Assembly: GCA_037349315.1 (NCBI GenBank)
Contig: JBAIAC010000006.1
Location: 57,966,501 to 58,030,500 of the forward strand
DNA length: 64,000 bases
DNA from: Chelydra serpentina
Taxonomy: Eukaryota > Chordata > Testudines > Chelydridae
Direction: 5' to 3'
Below the pieces are notes generated by a model. That model saw only the letters and a program-made list of their open reading frames with translations, ran no database searches and had not been told where the DNA came from. A program made the position numbers and the translations under genes. Shown piece by piece: positions 1-12,323 of the stretch. The first letter of the stretch is position 1. Each line of letters starts with the position of its first letter.

Positions 1-184
1 CTTCAGCAAGTAAGTATATTTCTTGTTGTGCATTAAATCACACTTTATTATTGAAGCATTGTCTTAGAATCTGCTAAGTACAGTTGGGGTTTGTTTTGTT
101 CTGGGTGCCCAATGGCCACAGCCATTTTTGACAGATGTGAGCTAGGAGCCTTTCTGAGCTTTAAGTCTCCAGCCTCCCTCTGCG

Positions 185-360
185 GGGGAGGGATAGCTCA
201 GTGGTTTGAGCATTGGCCTGCTAAACCCAGGGTTGTGAGTTCAATCCTTGAAGGCCCCATTTAGGGATCTGGGGCAAAAATTGTAGAGATTGGTCCTGCT
301 TTGAGCAGGGGGTTGGACTAGATGACCTCCTAAGGTCCCTTCCAACTCTGAGATTCTCTC
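185..360 (+). mobile_element. tRNA-derived SINE with CR1-type tail
   Basis: The 5' part reads like a tRNA gene: an A-box-like segment (TAGCTCAGTGG) and a B-box-like segment (AGTTCAATCC) about 35 bp further on form an internal RNA polymerase III promoter. The 3' half (from about 278) nearly matches the CR1 LINE tail at 41480-41567 in this window, including GAGCAGGGGGTTGGACTAG. A SINE tail shared with a LINE is the known arrangement by which a SINE borrows the LINE's reverse transcriptase. This structure is typical of turtle tRNA SINEs. It is not a functional tRNA gene, because no cloverleaf 3' half or acceptor pairing is apparent. Confidence 0.85.
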
Positions 361-2000
361 TCCCTCTCCCTTCCTTCCCCCTCACCTTCCCAATATGAAT
401 GCTGAAAATGGTGACTGCACCACAGGACTATTAGCCATAAAACTGAATGCCAGGCTAACACACACCATCAAACCTTTCTTTCCCCCTTTCTTGATCTGCG
501 TCCCTCCCACTCACCAATGTGGCCTACCCCCACCTTCCACAGTAAGGCAGCTGTATCATTCATGCCAGCCTAGTTCACGACTCCCTTCAATTCCTGCAGC
601 ACTACCGGGGGGTGAACAATCCTCATGAATAACTTCATTGCATATCTTTCTGGTGTATACTTGGCCTTTTAAAAACAAGCCCCTTCTCTGATTCCTAGTC
701 TCCTGTGTCAGCATAATGACATTCAAAGTACAGACTGCCTAAAGAGGCAATTATTAACTGATCCACTGCAACTCCCCCCAGGGACCTCTGCCGCCAGCCC
801 CCTGCTCACCACCCCTTCCCCCCAAGACCATCTGCCCCTGCCACCCACCTCTCCAAACACCCAATGAGAGAAAAGAGTTCATTTCAATTAGGCACAAGGG
901 GAGTAAGGGAGAAATGATAGATGTCAAGACGTCAAACTACAAACGACTCAAACACAAAGTAAAACACCCTCCCCACAGTATTTTGGGCAGTATCCTTTGT
1001 CTGGGTTTCCCATCTTGTGATGTGATAGTCCAATGGACAAATACCCCTTTAACACGCTACTCCCCTTTTCCCTCCACTGTACCCCACTTATAGTTTGTGG
1101 TCCGAAGTCAGTGAAGTCCCAGAGTCCAGGGGTGCATTCAGGTGACTTCACCTCCAGCCCTGAGAGAGGGGAACAAGTAATGCTTCTGCTGCTACCACCT
1201 CTGCCACTTCTCCCCATTGTTGCTGCTGCCTCAGTCACTGCTCTCTGCCATCTCAGCTGTGTTCTTTGTCCAGTCTGGTTCTACAGCACACAACCACCTA
1301 GCCCAACTATCACAGCTGTAGGATGTGCTCGAGAGGGGCACCTTCGCTGCTGCTGCATCTCTTACCATGCCACCTTTAATTGTGATGCTGTGTTCAGAAG
1401 TGCCACCATCTAGCCTAGCTATCAGTGATTCCAGCTCTTAGTGATTTCACTGGGTAACTGGAAACCTCCATGCTGCTGCACCCACCACATTGTCTTTTAC
1501 CACTGTCCCCTGATTAGCTTTAAGACTGTTCCCCAGATGAGTTTATCAGTGATCCTGGCACTCCCTAGAACCAAAAAAGAAACAAAGACTCTCAATTGAG
1601 TCTAAATAGCTTTGTCCTTAAAAACTAGAACAGGAGAGTCAAATATAATCTAGATAATTTTAAACAGCAATACCACCTGGTACGAACACTTGTCCCCACA
1701 CCCTTCTTCTTTTACTTGGAGTTTCCTCAGTACCTCCCTCTGGGTAAGAGAGGTTAAGATTATGGTGACCCCTAAATTATAGACAATTAAATACAGTTCT
1801 GCTGCCCTTTAGTTGTACAATAAGGATGATAACATTTTATTACCTCCAAATCAAAGATTTCAGTGAATTTTCATCCCAAAACAGCAAAAATTGATCACAT
1901 TGACAAATAGATGTGTCTATGCAAATAAGGTCATATCATGAGGTCTTTTCCTCCAGTGTATCAATAGTTGGCAGGAGAGAATTCATTCAGACCACTGGTT
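361..2000. other. No gene recognised
   Basis: Pyrimidine-rich sequence up to about 1500, then AT-rich unique sequence. Open frames here are short, have compositionally biased translations and show no family resemblance. No clear repeat was recognised. Confidence 0.5.
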
Positions 2001-2019
2001 TACGTATAGAACAATGCCT

Positions 2020-3290
2020 TTAAAATGGATTTAAGAAACCCCAACATTGCAAATCCCCAAACTCAAATTGAAAGCACAGCAAAACATGTACTGCTCCTAG
2101 CCTCAAAGTAATAGCATAAAGCATCCTTGATAAAAGATTATAATGGCTATTGCCATTTTGTAGCAGAAACTTCTTTGGCTGTTCATAGCATTCTGAAAAT
2201 CTGTGCACCCCTCTCTCCCACCCATCACTGAGGATCTCCTTCTTGCACTTACAGATATTGTGCAAAATGCAACAAGCAGTTATAATATGAGGGAGATATT
2301 GCTCAGCCACCTCTAATGTTGTCATCAGATAGTGCCATCTACCCTTCAATCTATACACTCCACTATCATCCTTCAACTACTCGTGTGATAGTTAAACAGT
2401 TCCTTTCTGGTGTCCTATCCCCTGTAAATGGCTTCAGCAGCCAGGGAAGCAGGAGATAAACTGGGTCTCCCAGAATGACTGGGGGAATCTCACCACCATT
2501 AATGTCCATAGCAGTCCTGGGAGCAAATTTTCCATTTTTCATTCATGAAAATGGGCGCGGGTTCCTAAAGATCCTTGCAGCATGAGCTTTTCCTGATCAC
2601 CCCATATGAAAGTTCTCATTCAGCCCTTGTAGCACTATGGAGAAATAACCCTTACTACTTGGGAATGCTATGGCCTGGTTCTGGGGGCAAACAATAGGCA
2701 TGAATCCCATCCATTGACCAAATACTATTTGGGAACCCCAAGTGCAAAGCCATCATTAATCTCCTGAGCACGGTCACGCTTTGTGACCTGCACCATCAAT
2801 ACCTTCTGTATATGAGCGTGCATCTTCATCACAACAAGCCCAACACCCATCTGCCCACCCCAAATAAGCTACCAACCAGTAACCATCGGGGGTGGCAGGC
2901 TTCCAGATCATGATCGCCACCCACTTCTGAGTGCTCGGCAAAGCTCTCATGTTGCGGAGCTCAGTGCAGATCTCCAGGAAAATGCCCTTTGTCATTCTAG
3001 AATTCTGTAGCCTCTGCTGGTCATCCCAGGTCTGCAGAATGGTCCTTCCTCACCACTCACTGCTGGTTTCATGAGCCCAGAAATGGCACTGCACAGTGTG
3101 CAGCTGCTTCAAGAAAAGTTCATCCACAAACAGCTTCTTGATATCCTCCTCCTCCTCCTCCTCCACTTCCTCTTCCGCCTGCTGCAATTGCTGCTGCTAC
3201 AGTTGCTGTTGCAGCTGCCAAAACTGCTTAGCAGCGTGGCAGCTGACATACAAAGCTAAAGTCACCTGGAGCCAAAGTCTCAAATAAATG
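2020..3290 (-). pseudogene. Ancient Harbinger transposase remnant (HARBI1-like)
   Basis: Read on the minus strand, the region follows the whole order of a Harbinger (DDE_Tnp_4) transposase and can be aligned piece by piece with the better copy at 13912-15195. From the 5' end (3290) there is a Gln/Arg/Glu-rich N-terminal stretch. Next (2995-2774) comes a segment with FLEIC and the motif WKPATPDGYW (compare WKLATPDSYR in the other copy). A stop-ridden middle (about 2770-2400) corresponds to the catalytic core. Last (2376-2020) comes a C-terminal segment with RLKGRWHYL and ACCILHNIC. Frames are broken by many stops and shifts, so it cannot encode an active enzyme. Decay is far greater than in the 14-kb copy, so this is an older insertion or a different subfamily. 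I could not define its terminal inverted repeats. Confidence 0.75.
3142..3172. repeat. TCC-rich simple repeat
   Basis: A CTCCTC run. On the minus strand it reads GAG/GGA codons and lies in the acidic/Gln-rich N-terminal part of the decayed Harbinger transposase, so it may have expanded from coding repeats. Confidence 0.6.
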
Positions 3291-3659
3291 TCCACCAGCC
3301 TCTGTGTATTTGTGTTGTCAGCATTGTGGTATGGAGCATTTTTCCATCCATGCTGGATGACAGCAGTTTGCAAATGTTGCTAGCTCTCAAAATGCTGCTT
3401 GCTTGCCAAAGAGAGAAATCGTGGGTGAGGAATCATGGAATTTTAAATTTTGAGCCCAAGTTCCAGAATTCTAGTAGCTTCCACCTGGCTTCCACTATCT
3501 ATCCCTCAATGTATAGCATGTGGTCATCTGTCCTCACGTCGCCTGTTGTGGATAAGTTTACCAAGTGGGGGATTTACAGTAGAGGACACATGGTGAGTGA
3601 CATGGTCCACAGAGAAAGTTACAGATAATTATCTTGTCTCACACCCCACTGAATGTCAA

Positions 3660-3912
3660 CCTGGGTCTGATTTACCACAAAGGGAATGGAGCCTCTGAAC
3701 TGGTTTCATACCGGACATGCAATTTGTGCTGCAGTGGAATTTTGGCAGCGTTTTAGAGACAGTCCACTATGTCAGTGTGGGCAGCCACAAACCATGGCAC
3801 ATATTGTTGAGGACTGCAGAATGACTCAACTTCCTGGTGGTCTTTGTGCCTTGAACATTGTTGATAAGACCGCTATGGCTTGGCTTGACTGGACTGCATA
3901 TGCCAAATAATA
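3660..3912 (+). pseudogene. LINE ORF2 C-terminal fragment
   Basis: The translation carries the short C-terminal module seen downstream of reverse transcriptase in several non-LTR retrotransposons: LNWFHTGH (usually LNRFRTGHG), then RDSPLCQCGQPQTMAHIVEDC and GGLCALN...AMAWL. The Cys-X-Cys, His and Cys residues of this zinc-knuckle-like module are present. The frame ends in TAA at 3908-3910 and is followed by an AT-rich stretch. Only this module survives; no reverse transcriptase is recognisable upstream. The clade (RTE, Jockey or another) cannot be decided from so short a piece. Confidence 0.6.
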
Positions 3913-6900
3913 AATAGTGTGCAGCAAGAAATGTCCCAGAATGCATAGAGGCCACCTGAGAGGCAATATCTGTCCAGAATACTACGTGCTTACTCCGCAG
4001 AAAATCACTGTCATGTAAATACGATATGGATTGAAACAGGAAACAGCTGACCATGGGTACGCAGTTATTGTGGACTATCTAATATGTAACATTATATGTG
4101 CAAAAACTCCGTGTGAATTAAATCCCTTGTTTAAATAAGGGGTAAGTGTTTTGCATCTAGCACTTGCCTGCAGTCAAAGTTTTCTTGGTATTAGTATGTT
4201 ATCAGTATAATATGTCTTGGCACCTGTACATTCCACATAGGCCACCAAGTGATCTAGATGGGTTTACCCACATCTCCAGTGTGGGTTAGCCTTCCTGATT
4301 GATTAGGTGTTGACCTGCAAGTTTCTCCTCATGGTAAAAAGAAAGTTTTGAAAGACAATGGAAGATGAGACGTGGAAGAATACCTAGCAGAGAAAGCAGG
4401 AAGGAAATGGTGGTATAACGATGAGCCTAAGGGAGAAACTGCTCCTAAAATATTGTGTAAATCCTGTTTTTCCCATATGTTGAAGCATTGAAATTGAAGT
4501 CCACCAGATGGGATTTACTGACGCAAATTATTATGCAACTGCTGTTTAGGACAAATGAGTCTAACTAGTTTGGAGATGTCTGTTCATTGTAAATATAGGA
4601 AGAATTAATACTTTTGGTACTGAGCTGGAGCCAGATATATATTGTTTTGGATGGAATATAGCTAATCTACTTGGCCACTCTGGCCTACATATTGAACTAG
4701 TTACACCCCCTGTGAATTTTATATTTTCTGTAGGAAGTATGGAAGACACAAAAAACGTAACAGGCATTGTTCTGATTTCAATCTTAGATTAACATGTTGT
4801 CCTTACATAAATCTCTAGAGACGTCATGCTTGGAAGGATGGATTTTTAATCTCTTCAAGAGAGTTCTGGTGTTTTTAAATTGTCATCATCCCCTCATTTC
4901 TCCTTTACATTATCTAGGTTTTTAGGTTGTATGATCTCCAGCTTTGTGTTTCTTCAGATTTTCTTTCATATATAGTATTTTATTTTTGTCCAGGGCGCAC
5001 ACATATTGTTATAAGAACTGTATATGATAAGCATTGGTCATTTTTTCACAGAATATATTCCTTTTGGGAGATGAGGTTGGACTTCTTGGCAACTATATTC
5101 CTAGGGCTTTGGGGGTATGATAATTCTTTAGTTACATAGCCTTCCATGGTATATCTAATGCTCTGTCTTCTAATCCTCTGTGTGAAAATTGGGAGTGTAC
5201 TAGAAGTGAATGATGACTCAGATAATTTTTTAGAGTTATTATTTTTCCGACTATAAAGAGGTCAGGTATTATTGCAATATATTGGTGGTGATGTTTCTGC
5301 ATTCTCTTTTCAACTACATCATTTTAAACTTTGCTGTTTTGGTCACAATGTTATTGTTTCTTGATGTTTTCCCCCCCCCCATTACGTATAATTGTGATGC
5401 CACTTTTCCCTTTCCAAAAGGTAAAGACCACAGCCTCAAATCAGAGGCACATACTTAACTCCAAGCACATTTGTAGTCCCACTGAAGACAATTAAAGTTT
5501 TAACACAAATGTAAATACTTTGCTGGATCTGGTTTTCATGCAAAACTTTTGGTGAGCAAGAATGCAGGACTGGGTCCTATAGAAATGTTGACCTGATACT
5601 TTAAAAGTATGGCAAAGCAACTCATACTATAGTTCAAATGGTTAGATGACAATGGGAGTCCTTTGTTACCCAAACAAAGAAGGAAAGACTAATGGACAAA
5701 GATGGCTGTCAAGTACTTGCGTGGATGAAACTGTTACTGTATATGTTTAAAGGCGTTCTAGGATGAAGCTACATTTTGAATCAAATGAACACAAACCTAG
5801 AAACATGGGGAACTTATCAATAAATTGAACTAAAAAATTTACAATGGATTACATGTCATTAAAGTTGATGAGATGCACTATATATTTATGGGACCTATGC
5901 AATTTTTCAGTTGCCATAAAAGATTATGGCAAGAACTCTTAACTAACTTTATGTGACTTGGAAGCCAGGACCTTAAACACACCAGTTACTAGCCATAGTA
6001 GCAAAAGACATTTTCTGACATCATGCCGGTTCAGGATTTATATAGGTAGTAGGCAAAACTAGATGCATTACAATGTGGCCATAAAAATCAAGTAGGCATT
6101 CACAATTATAAAATATGCAGGCAACTCATCTCAACTATATTGAAAGTAGAAGCTGAAAATTGTAGTAGTTAAAAAACAATTATTGTATTTTAGAAAAGTA
6201 GTGAGAGGAACATTCAATAAAAGAAATGTTGCTATTGCAAAATACTTAAAGCTGTTTATAATTCCCGGACCCATGAAAGTGACAAGGATAAATGACACAT
6301 GAAGGATTTTTCTCTCTTATTCCTATAGTTTCTGGCAAACAACTAAGCATAATGACTTTTCCAGGACTATGTCTTTTTTAAAATGTCTTATTAAATAGTA
6401 TTTACACTGCAGCTGGATCTCTGCTGTGTAAATTCTTTACTGTTTAAACAGCTTAATCCTTGGTTCAATTGTGATTCATATTGAGAATCGGAATAAAAGG
6501 ATTTCATGAAATCCTCATTTTTAAAGGATTAAAAACACCACTTGCATGGTAGACCATTAGTTTTTAAATTTCCAAAGTACTTCACGTACGTCTCCTGCCG
6601 ACAGAATACAGCGACACACCAGAAGCAGACCAAAGGATAAAAACCAAGAATAAAACCAATCAACAAAGATACAAACATGAATGAGAATGTTAAAAACTGC
6701 TACAAACCTTTATTCTTGTACTTTTCAGAACTGACATTATTTTATTCCTACATCTTAGCAGCACAGCAGCACTGGTAGGTTATTGAGGCAGGTTCATGAA
6801 TAAAAGTATTATGTAAACATTTACAGGGAGGTTTCTCAATACACAAATGGCAGTTAGGTGCCTACCTCCTACTTATGCCCTTTGAAAAATCTCCCTTGTA

Positions 6901-7850
6901 ATATATTCGGAGTTAAAAGACCATTTAAAGTAGCTTGTTTAGAAAACTAGCTGAGCAGAGTAGCAATAACACTAGCTAATGTGAGTTATGAAATACATTT
7001 TCCTGATAAAGAACCTGTGACAAGTTAAACTGAACAAAGACAGCCTCAAAGCAGAAGAATGCTGTTGAGAGATTAAGCAGATGATCAACTTGAGTGGTTA
7101 AGCTCTTCCTTGAGACTTGACAAGTAAAAATCACAAAGATATTATCTTTTAGTTCAGTGGTGTTCAATTTTTGCACTCAGAGTCCCTTTCTGAAAGGTGG
7201 CATAACCAATACTTTAGGGCAGATTCTCTGCCCCATTCTGCTCCATTTACATTACTTTGGCAATACAAAGGGAGCAGCACCAACCTAGAAGTCCCTGCTG
7301 GGGTTTCCCCTGCTCGGGGTACCCAATGAACCCAGAGTTGGCATAACTAGCTCCTACACCTCCCGCCCCAGAACTGCTGATGCAGGGTGGAGTGGGGTGG
7401 GGAGTGGCTACAGAATGTTACACTCTGGTAATTCCAGCTGGGACATGGTCTCTTGGGAATGATTGCCAGCTGTCACAGAGTTAATTTTGTTTAATTTTAT
7501 TTTAGATAAAATGTGTACATTTGGAAAGAGGCCAGTTTCCTTAGGAAACAAGACATTTCAGTGAACTAATAAATGAGGAATCATTAAATATTATGATTGT
7601 GAATAATTATTGAATTATAAATACTATTAGATGATACTGATTTCCCATCTGGGCCCATATATCTCAAAAATTAATAATAATGTATTTTTCCAGGAAAAGG
7701 CCTTGCAATTTGTGGTTTTCAACATTATAGTCCTAAACGTTCTTCAGAGAAGCTGAAATGTCTACAGGAGAACTCATCCCTTCAGTAAGAATAAAAATAA
7801 CATCAGTTACCATTTCTGACTCCCTTGTCTTGCATGGATAGGTAAACAGT
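3913..7850. other. No gene recognised; AT-rich unique sequence
   Basis: Nearly 4 kb of AT-rich DNA with no recognisable coding frame. A C homopolymer (about 11) lies near 5370. The stretch 5410-5560 contains the phrase 'not expected/accumulate' type repeat sequence seen again near 27960 and 33620 (AGTCCCACTGAAG followed by AT-rich words), suggesting a very old dispersed repeat. Nothing else could be assigned. Confidence 0.5.
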
Positions 7851-8159
7851 AGGGCTGTCAAGCGATTAAAAAAATAATCGAGATTAATCGCACTATTAAA
7901 CAACAATAGAATACCATTTATTTTAAATATTTTTGGATGTTTACTACATTTTCAAATATATTAATTTCAATTACAAACAGAATACAAAGTGTACAGTGCT
8001 CACTTTATATTTGTTTTTGAATACAAATATTTGCACTGTAAAAAGCAAAAAAAAATGTATTTTTCAATTTACCTCATGCAAGTACTGTAGGGCAATCTCT
8101 TTTTCATGAAAGTTGAACTTACAAATGTAGAATTATGTAAAAGAAAAACAATATAAAAC

Positions 8160-8730
8160 TTTAGAGCCTACAAGTCCACTCAGTCCTACTTCTTGGGCAG
8201 CCAATCACTCAGACAAACAAGGCTACTTACAATTTGAAGGAGATAATGCTGCCTGCTTCTTGTTTACAATGTTACCTGAAAATGAGAAGAGGCGTTCTCA
8301 TGGCACTGTTGTAGCTGGCGTTGCAAGATATGTATGTGCCAGATGAGCTAAAGATTCATATGTCCCTTCATGCTTCAACTACCATTCCAGAGGACATGCT
8401 TCCATGCTGATGATGGGTTCTGCTTGATAACGATCCAAAGCAATGTGGACTGATGCATGTTCATTTTAACACCTGAGTCAGATGCCATCAGCAGAAGGTT
8501 GATTTTCTTTTTTGGTGGTTTGGGTTCTGTAGTTTCCGCATCAGAGTGTTGCTCTTTTAAAAGCACACCTCATCCCAATCAGATTTTAGACAGCACTTCA
8601 GATTCCTAAACCTTGGGTTGAGTGCTGTAGCTATTTTTACAAATCTCACATTGGTACCTTCTTTGTCTTCTGTCAAATTTGCTGTGAAAATGATCTTAAA
8701 ATGAACATGGGCTGGGTCATCATCCGAGAC
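8160..8730 (-). pseudogene. hAT transposase C-terminal fragment (left arm and spacer)
   Basis: On the minus strand the spacer begins with an ALNPRF-like motif (family form ALDPRFK), followed by a Lys/Pro-rich linker that contains EPKPPKKK. The left arm then encodes a decayed hAT dimerisation domain: a stretch reading like ESLAHLA, then LATPATTVP, then a serine-phase region that is normally ERLFS and here contains a stop. The hATC domain normally mediates dimerisation of ZBED/hAT transposases. Stops (TAG near 8375, TGA after the VP motif) and a frame shift mean it is not functional. This side extends further upstream in the transposase than the right arm, which indicates it is the original and the right arm the inverted copy. 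Confidence 0.65.
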
Positions 8731-8850
8731 TGCTATAACATGAAATATATGCAGAATGCAGGTAAAACAGAGAAGGAGACATACAATTCTCCCCCCAAAG
8801 GAGTACAGTCACACATTTAATTGATGCATTTTTTTTTAAACGAGCAGCAT

Positions 8851-9085
8851 CAGCATGGAAGCATGTTCTCTGGAATGGTGGCCAAAGCATGAAGGGGCCT
8901 ATGAATGTTTAGCATACCTGGCATGTAAATGCCTTGCAACGCCAGCTACAAAAGTGCCATGCGAACGCCTGTTCTCTTTGAGGTGACATTGTAAATAAGA
9001 AGCAGGCAGCAGTATCTCCCATCAATGTAAACAAACTTGTTTGTCTTAGCGATTGGCAGAATAATAAGTAGGATTGAGTGGACTT
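8851..9085 (+). pseudogene. hAT transposase C-terminal fragment (right arm)
   Basis: An inverted copy of the 8160-8410 segment, here on the plus strand. It retains the series CLATPATKVPCERLFS (read across one shift), then a NKKQAA segment and VNKLVCLS, the classical layout of the hAT C-terminal dimerisation domain. It differs from the left arm by many substitutions and by a stop after the ERLFS-like motif, so the two arms have diverged since the inversion/duplication. Confidence 0.65.
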
Positions 9086-9445
9086 GTAGGCTCTAAAGTT
9101 TTACACTGTTTTGTTTTTGAGTGCAGTTATGTAACCAAAAAAAATCTGCATTTGTAAGTTAAACTTTCAAAATAAAGAGATTGCACTTCAGTACCTGTAT
9201 GAGGTGAATTGAAAAATACTATTTATTTTGTTTATCATTTTTACAGTGCATATATTTGTAATAAAAAATAATAATATAAAGTGAGCACTGTGCATTTTGT
9301 ATTCTGAGTTGTAATTGAAATCAATATTGAAAATGTAGAAAAACATACAAAAATATTTAATACATTTCAATTGGTATTCTATTGTTATAAGTGCAATTAA
9401 TCACAATTAATTTTTTTGAGTTAATCACATCAGTTAAATGCGATT

Positions 9446-11695
9446 AATTGAACGAAAACAATTGAACGAAAACAAATTTCAAATGGTCACATTTCAACTT
9501 TCCCACAAAATTCCTAGTTTCAACTCTAACTGTAATACACATTGCATTTGAAGCTGTGGATTAACATGACTAAGAGTGCAGATCAACAAGAGTAATATAA
9601 AGACAAGGTGCACAGGAGAAAAAGGTTGCCTGTTAAATAGAGTAAGAGTTATTATTTACCAATGTTTCTCTTTTTATCTCCTTGCCAATCAATTTTCTTA
9701 TTAAATGTTGCCTTACACCACAGTGCTGATTTTTTTTTAATTTATTTATTTTTCTCTATGGATGAGCGATATAATGTTTCCTGAACAATCTGTTAACCAC
9801 CATGTGATTTTTAAAAAACAGAATAGTTATCTACTTTCAGGAACTTTTATATATATGTTTATCCATCTGTTATATAGTCCTCTACTTTTGACTATAGATT
9901 CTGTTTCAAATTCTTATAGGTTTAAAATAGAGCTTTGTGAAATAGTTCAGGCCAAACCAGGAACTTTCCAGTCTACAGGCCTGTGGAACCAAACTAGACC
10001 ACTGAGTTCATTTTAAAAGAAAGGACCCCTGCTCTAGGAGAACACCAGGAGGATGAAACTGGTTGTTTCCATGGGGCAGATTAGAGAGAACGTACTCTCT
10101 GGGTGTATGGAGGAGGTGATGATGGTGAGGATCAGGATCTGAAAATTCATTGCTCTCAATGGTCAAAACTAGAACTCAAACTTGAATTCTTTGAGCTTTG
10201 TTCTCCCTTGACTTTTCACTAGTATGATGTCACCATAGTGGCTTCATATTTATGGTTGAAAGACAGCATCTAGGCTAAGCAAAGCTGGGCAAATAATTCA
10301 AAAATGTACATAGATATTCCTTTGTATGAAAGAGTAAACACAAAATCCCTACATTTATTTCAGCAATTTTAGCAAATCTGTTCCCACTGGTGCAACTGGA
10401 GCTGATGCCAAACATCATGGATTTCAATAGACCCATCGATAGGTTAGGAATCCACTCACATATTTGAGCTTGCAGGTTGGAGGCCTTCATTTACTGATAG
10501 GAATGTTAACAAATGCAGCAAATTTTATGTATATTAGGAAAGTGGAACTTTGATACTGTAAATCAAGTATTAGCACCAGAAAACTGTTTTTTGATGTACA
10601 ATCATCCCAGGACATCTGATCTGAATAGCAAATAAATCTGAGACATTCATAAGCTGCTTATGGAAAATTCATGACCAGAAAAAAAAAAAGCTTATATTTG
10701 CTAAATAAATTATTTTCAACGAATTGTTTCCACGGCTGTAATAACAAGGCTGTTTTTAACACACCATAAGCCATACACACAGAACACACACCAACCTTCT
10801 TGCTTTCTGGGAGCAAAAAGGCTCATATCCACCTGAAACTTCTCATTCTTACTCTTAGACCAGAAGATGACTTTGGACATTGTAAAATAAAAAGTTTAAT
10901 TTAGCAAACTGGCCTTTAGATTGAACTGTAACTGTTTGACCTGTAGAGATTTTTTTTTGAAGTGAGTTATCAGTTACTGAAAAGTTTTCTTCCTTTGTTT
11001 GAAGGATATATCAGAAATGCCTTGATCTACACTTCTCAAATGTATACATTATTGGGGTAGGACAGGGTCAGAGTTAAGGTTTTGTTTCTTTACTTTTTTG
11101 TTATCCCCAAATTTCCTGACTGTCAATTTATTTTTATAAACTATAATATTTTAACTAAGACCTTTATAATTATGGCATGTAAACTGAGGGTCACCCCATG
11201 AAATTAACGGGCAGTGGATTAAAACAAAAAACACTACGTTTTTAGCCTGGAAAATTGTATAAACTTGTAATTTTTGTGCATTTAGTTCATGAAATTGTTT
11301 GTAGATTCATATATACATTATTTCCTGATCTTTAAACTGTAGCTTATAAATATTATCTGATGTTATGGGAAAACTGGCACATTCACCCAGTGTGCAATCC
11401 CAAAGTGTCTCTTGATACTGCGGCTTCTCCCGCTGTGAACCTGGCATATGCTTCTTCTGCACCTGCTGCTTTTCTGTTGCTCAGGGACATAATGTTGCTT
11501 TCATGTCATCTGCTCCGAATCTGTTGTCAACATCAGAACCCAAGGACAAATGCAAGCTTATCTGTATTGAAGAGGAAGATAAATTTTCTCCCATTTGCAA
11601 GAATCACCAACTATTGCAATCGATTTATTGCAAGGGGACCCTAGTGAGAACCCCGAAGTAGGATTCTGACTGGCGTTCTTATTAATTCACTGCCC
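9446..11695. other. No gene recognised
   Basis: AT-rich unique sequence. Open frames are short and unsupported. No repeat family was identified with confidence. Confidence 0.5.
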
Positions 11696-11696
11696 A

Positions 11697-11905
11697 CTAG
11701 GGTTGCCAGGCATCTGTTTTTTGACTAGAACGCCCGATTGAAAAGGAACCCTGGCTGCTCTGGTCAGCACTGCTGACCAGGCTGTTAAAAGTCTGGTTGG
11801 TGGTGCAACGGGGATAAGGCAGGCTCCCTGCCTGCTCTGGCTCCACATGGCTCCCAAAAGTGGCCGGCATGTCAGACTCCTAGGCCTAGGGGACAGGGAT
11901 TTAAG
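11697..11905 (+). mobile_element. GC-rich non-autonomous DNA element fragment
   Basis: It starts at TAGGGTTGCCAGGCATCTG and is sharply GC-richer than its surroundings. It contains the segment AGGCAGGCTCCCTGCCTG, a palindrome also present in the GC-rich element at 23884-24446 (near 24075). Both carry GGAAGTG- or AAAAGTGGCCGGCATGTC-like words, so they share a core. Probably a hAT-type non-autonomous family; the class is inferred from the relative at 24 kb. Confidence 0.5.
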
Positions 11906-12323
11906 GCTGATGGTTTTGTCCACTGCTAGGCTTTCACCATGACTCACACAACTGCTATTTGGCTTCCTTCTTTGACTTTTCCCTCTTAGCTAAAGACCCA
12001 AACTCAATGCTGTCCCTTAGGTCTGATGGTATAAATGTGCATGATAGTCAAAGGACATAGGCAGAAAACTGGTGACATTAGGGCTGGACTTTACTGATGT
12101 CTTTACTTGTGAATGTTATTAATTTGTTCTTTTGAACCAAAATACAAGAGAAGTAGAAAAATGTACATTTTAAGAGGCCCATTATGTATGATGCAAATTA
12201 TTGTGTAGTCACATATTACACATTCCACATTACATAGTGATCCAAAGGAACATGCCTCTTATTTTAAACTCTGTCTATTCCTTTACAGCACAATAGAGCC
12301 TTATGAGTGATATGCTTTTACAT
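11906..12323. other. No gene recognised
   Basis: AT-rich unique sequence between two repeats. Confidence 0.5.

Larger units (their letters stand above)
7851..9445. mobile_element. Palindromic hAT transposon derivative
   Basis: The left end begins AGGGCTGTCAAGCGATTAA and runs into ATTAATCGCAC...AACAATAGAATACC. The right end is the reverse complement of this (GGTATTCTATTGTT...TTAATCACAATTAA...GCGATTAA near 9374-9445). The inverted arms are about 560 bp (7851-8410) and 595 bp (8851-9445), around a unique spacer of about 440 bp. Both arms include the end of a hAT transposase, and the coding sense runs outward in each. The element is therefore two copies of the 3' end of a hAT transposon, joined head to head, and not a simple internal deletion. 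No flanking 8-bp duplication was convincingly seen, partly because the outermost few bases have diverged. Confidence 0.75.

Noticed and set aside
1..15. Possible exon end with splice donor (CAA|GTAAGT) at the window edge
   Set aside because: A nine-base context is too short to support an exon; a GTAAGT hexamer is common by chance.
190..262. tRNA gene call on the A- and B-box region
   Set aside because: It is the head of a SINE: the acceptor stem does not pair and the tail is CR1-like.
3071..3287. Leu/Ser-rich frames at 3071-3287
   Set aside because: These are shadows of the TCC run opposite the Harbinger N-terminus.
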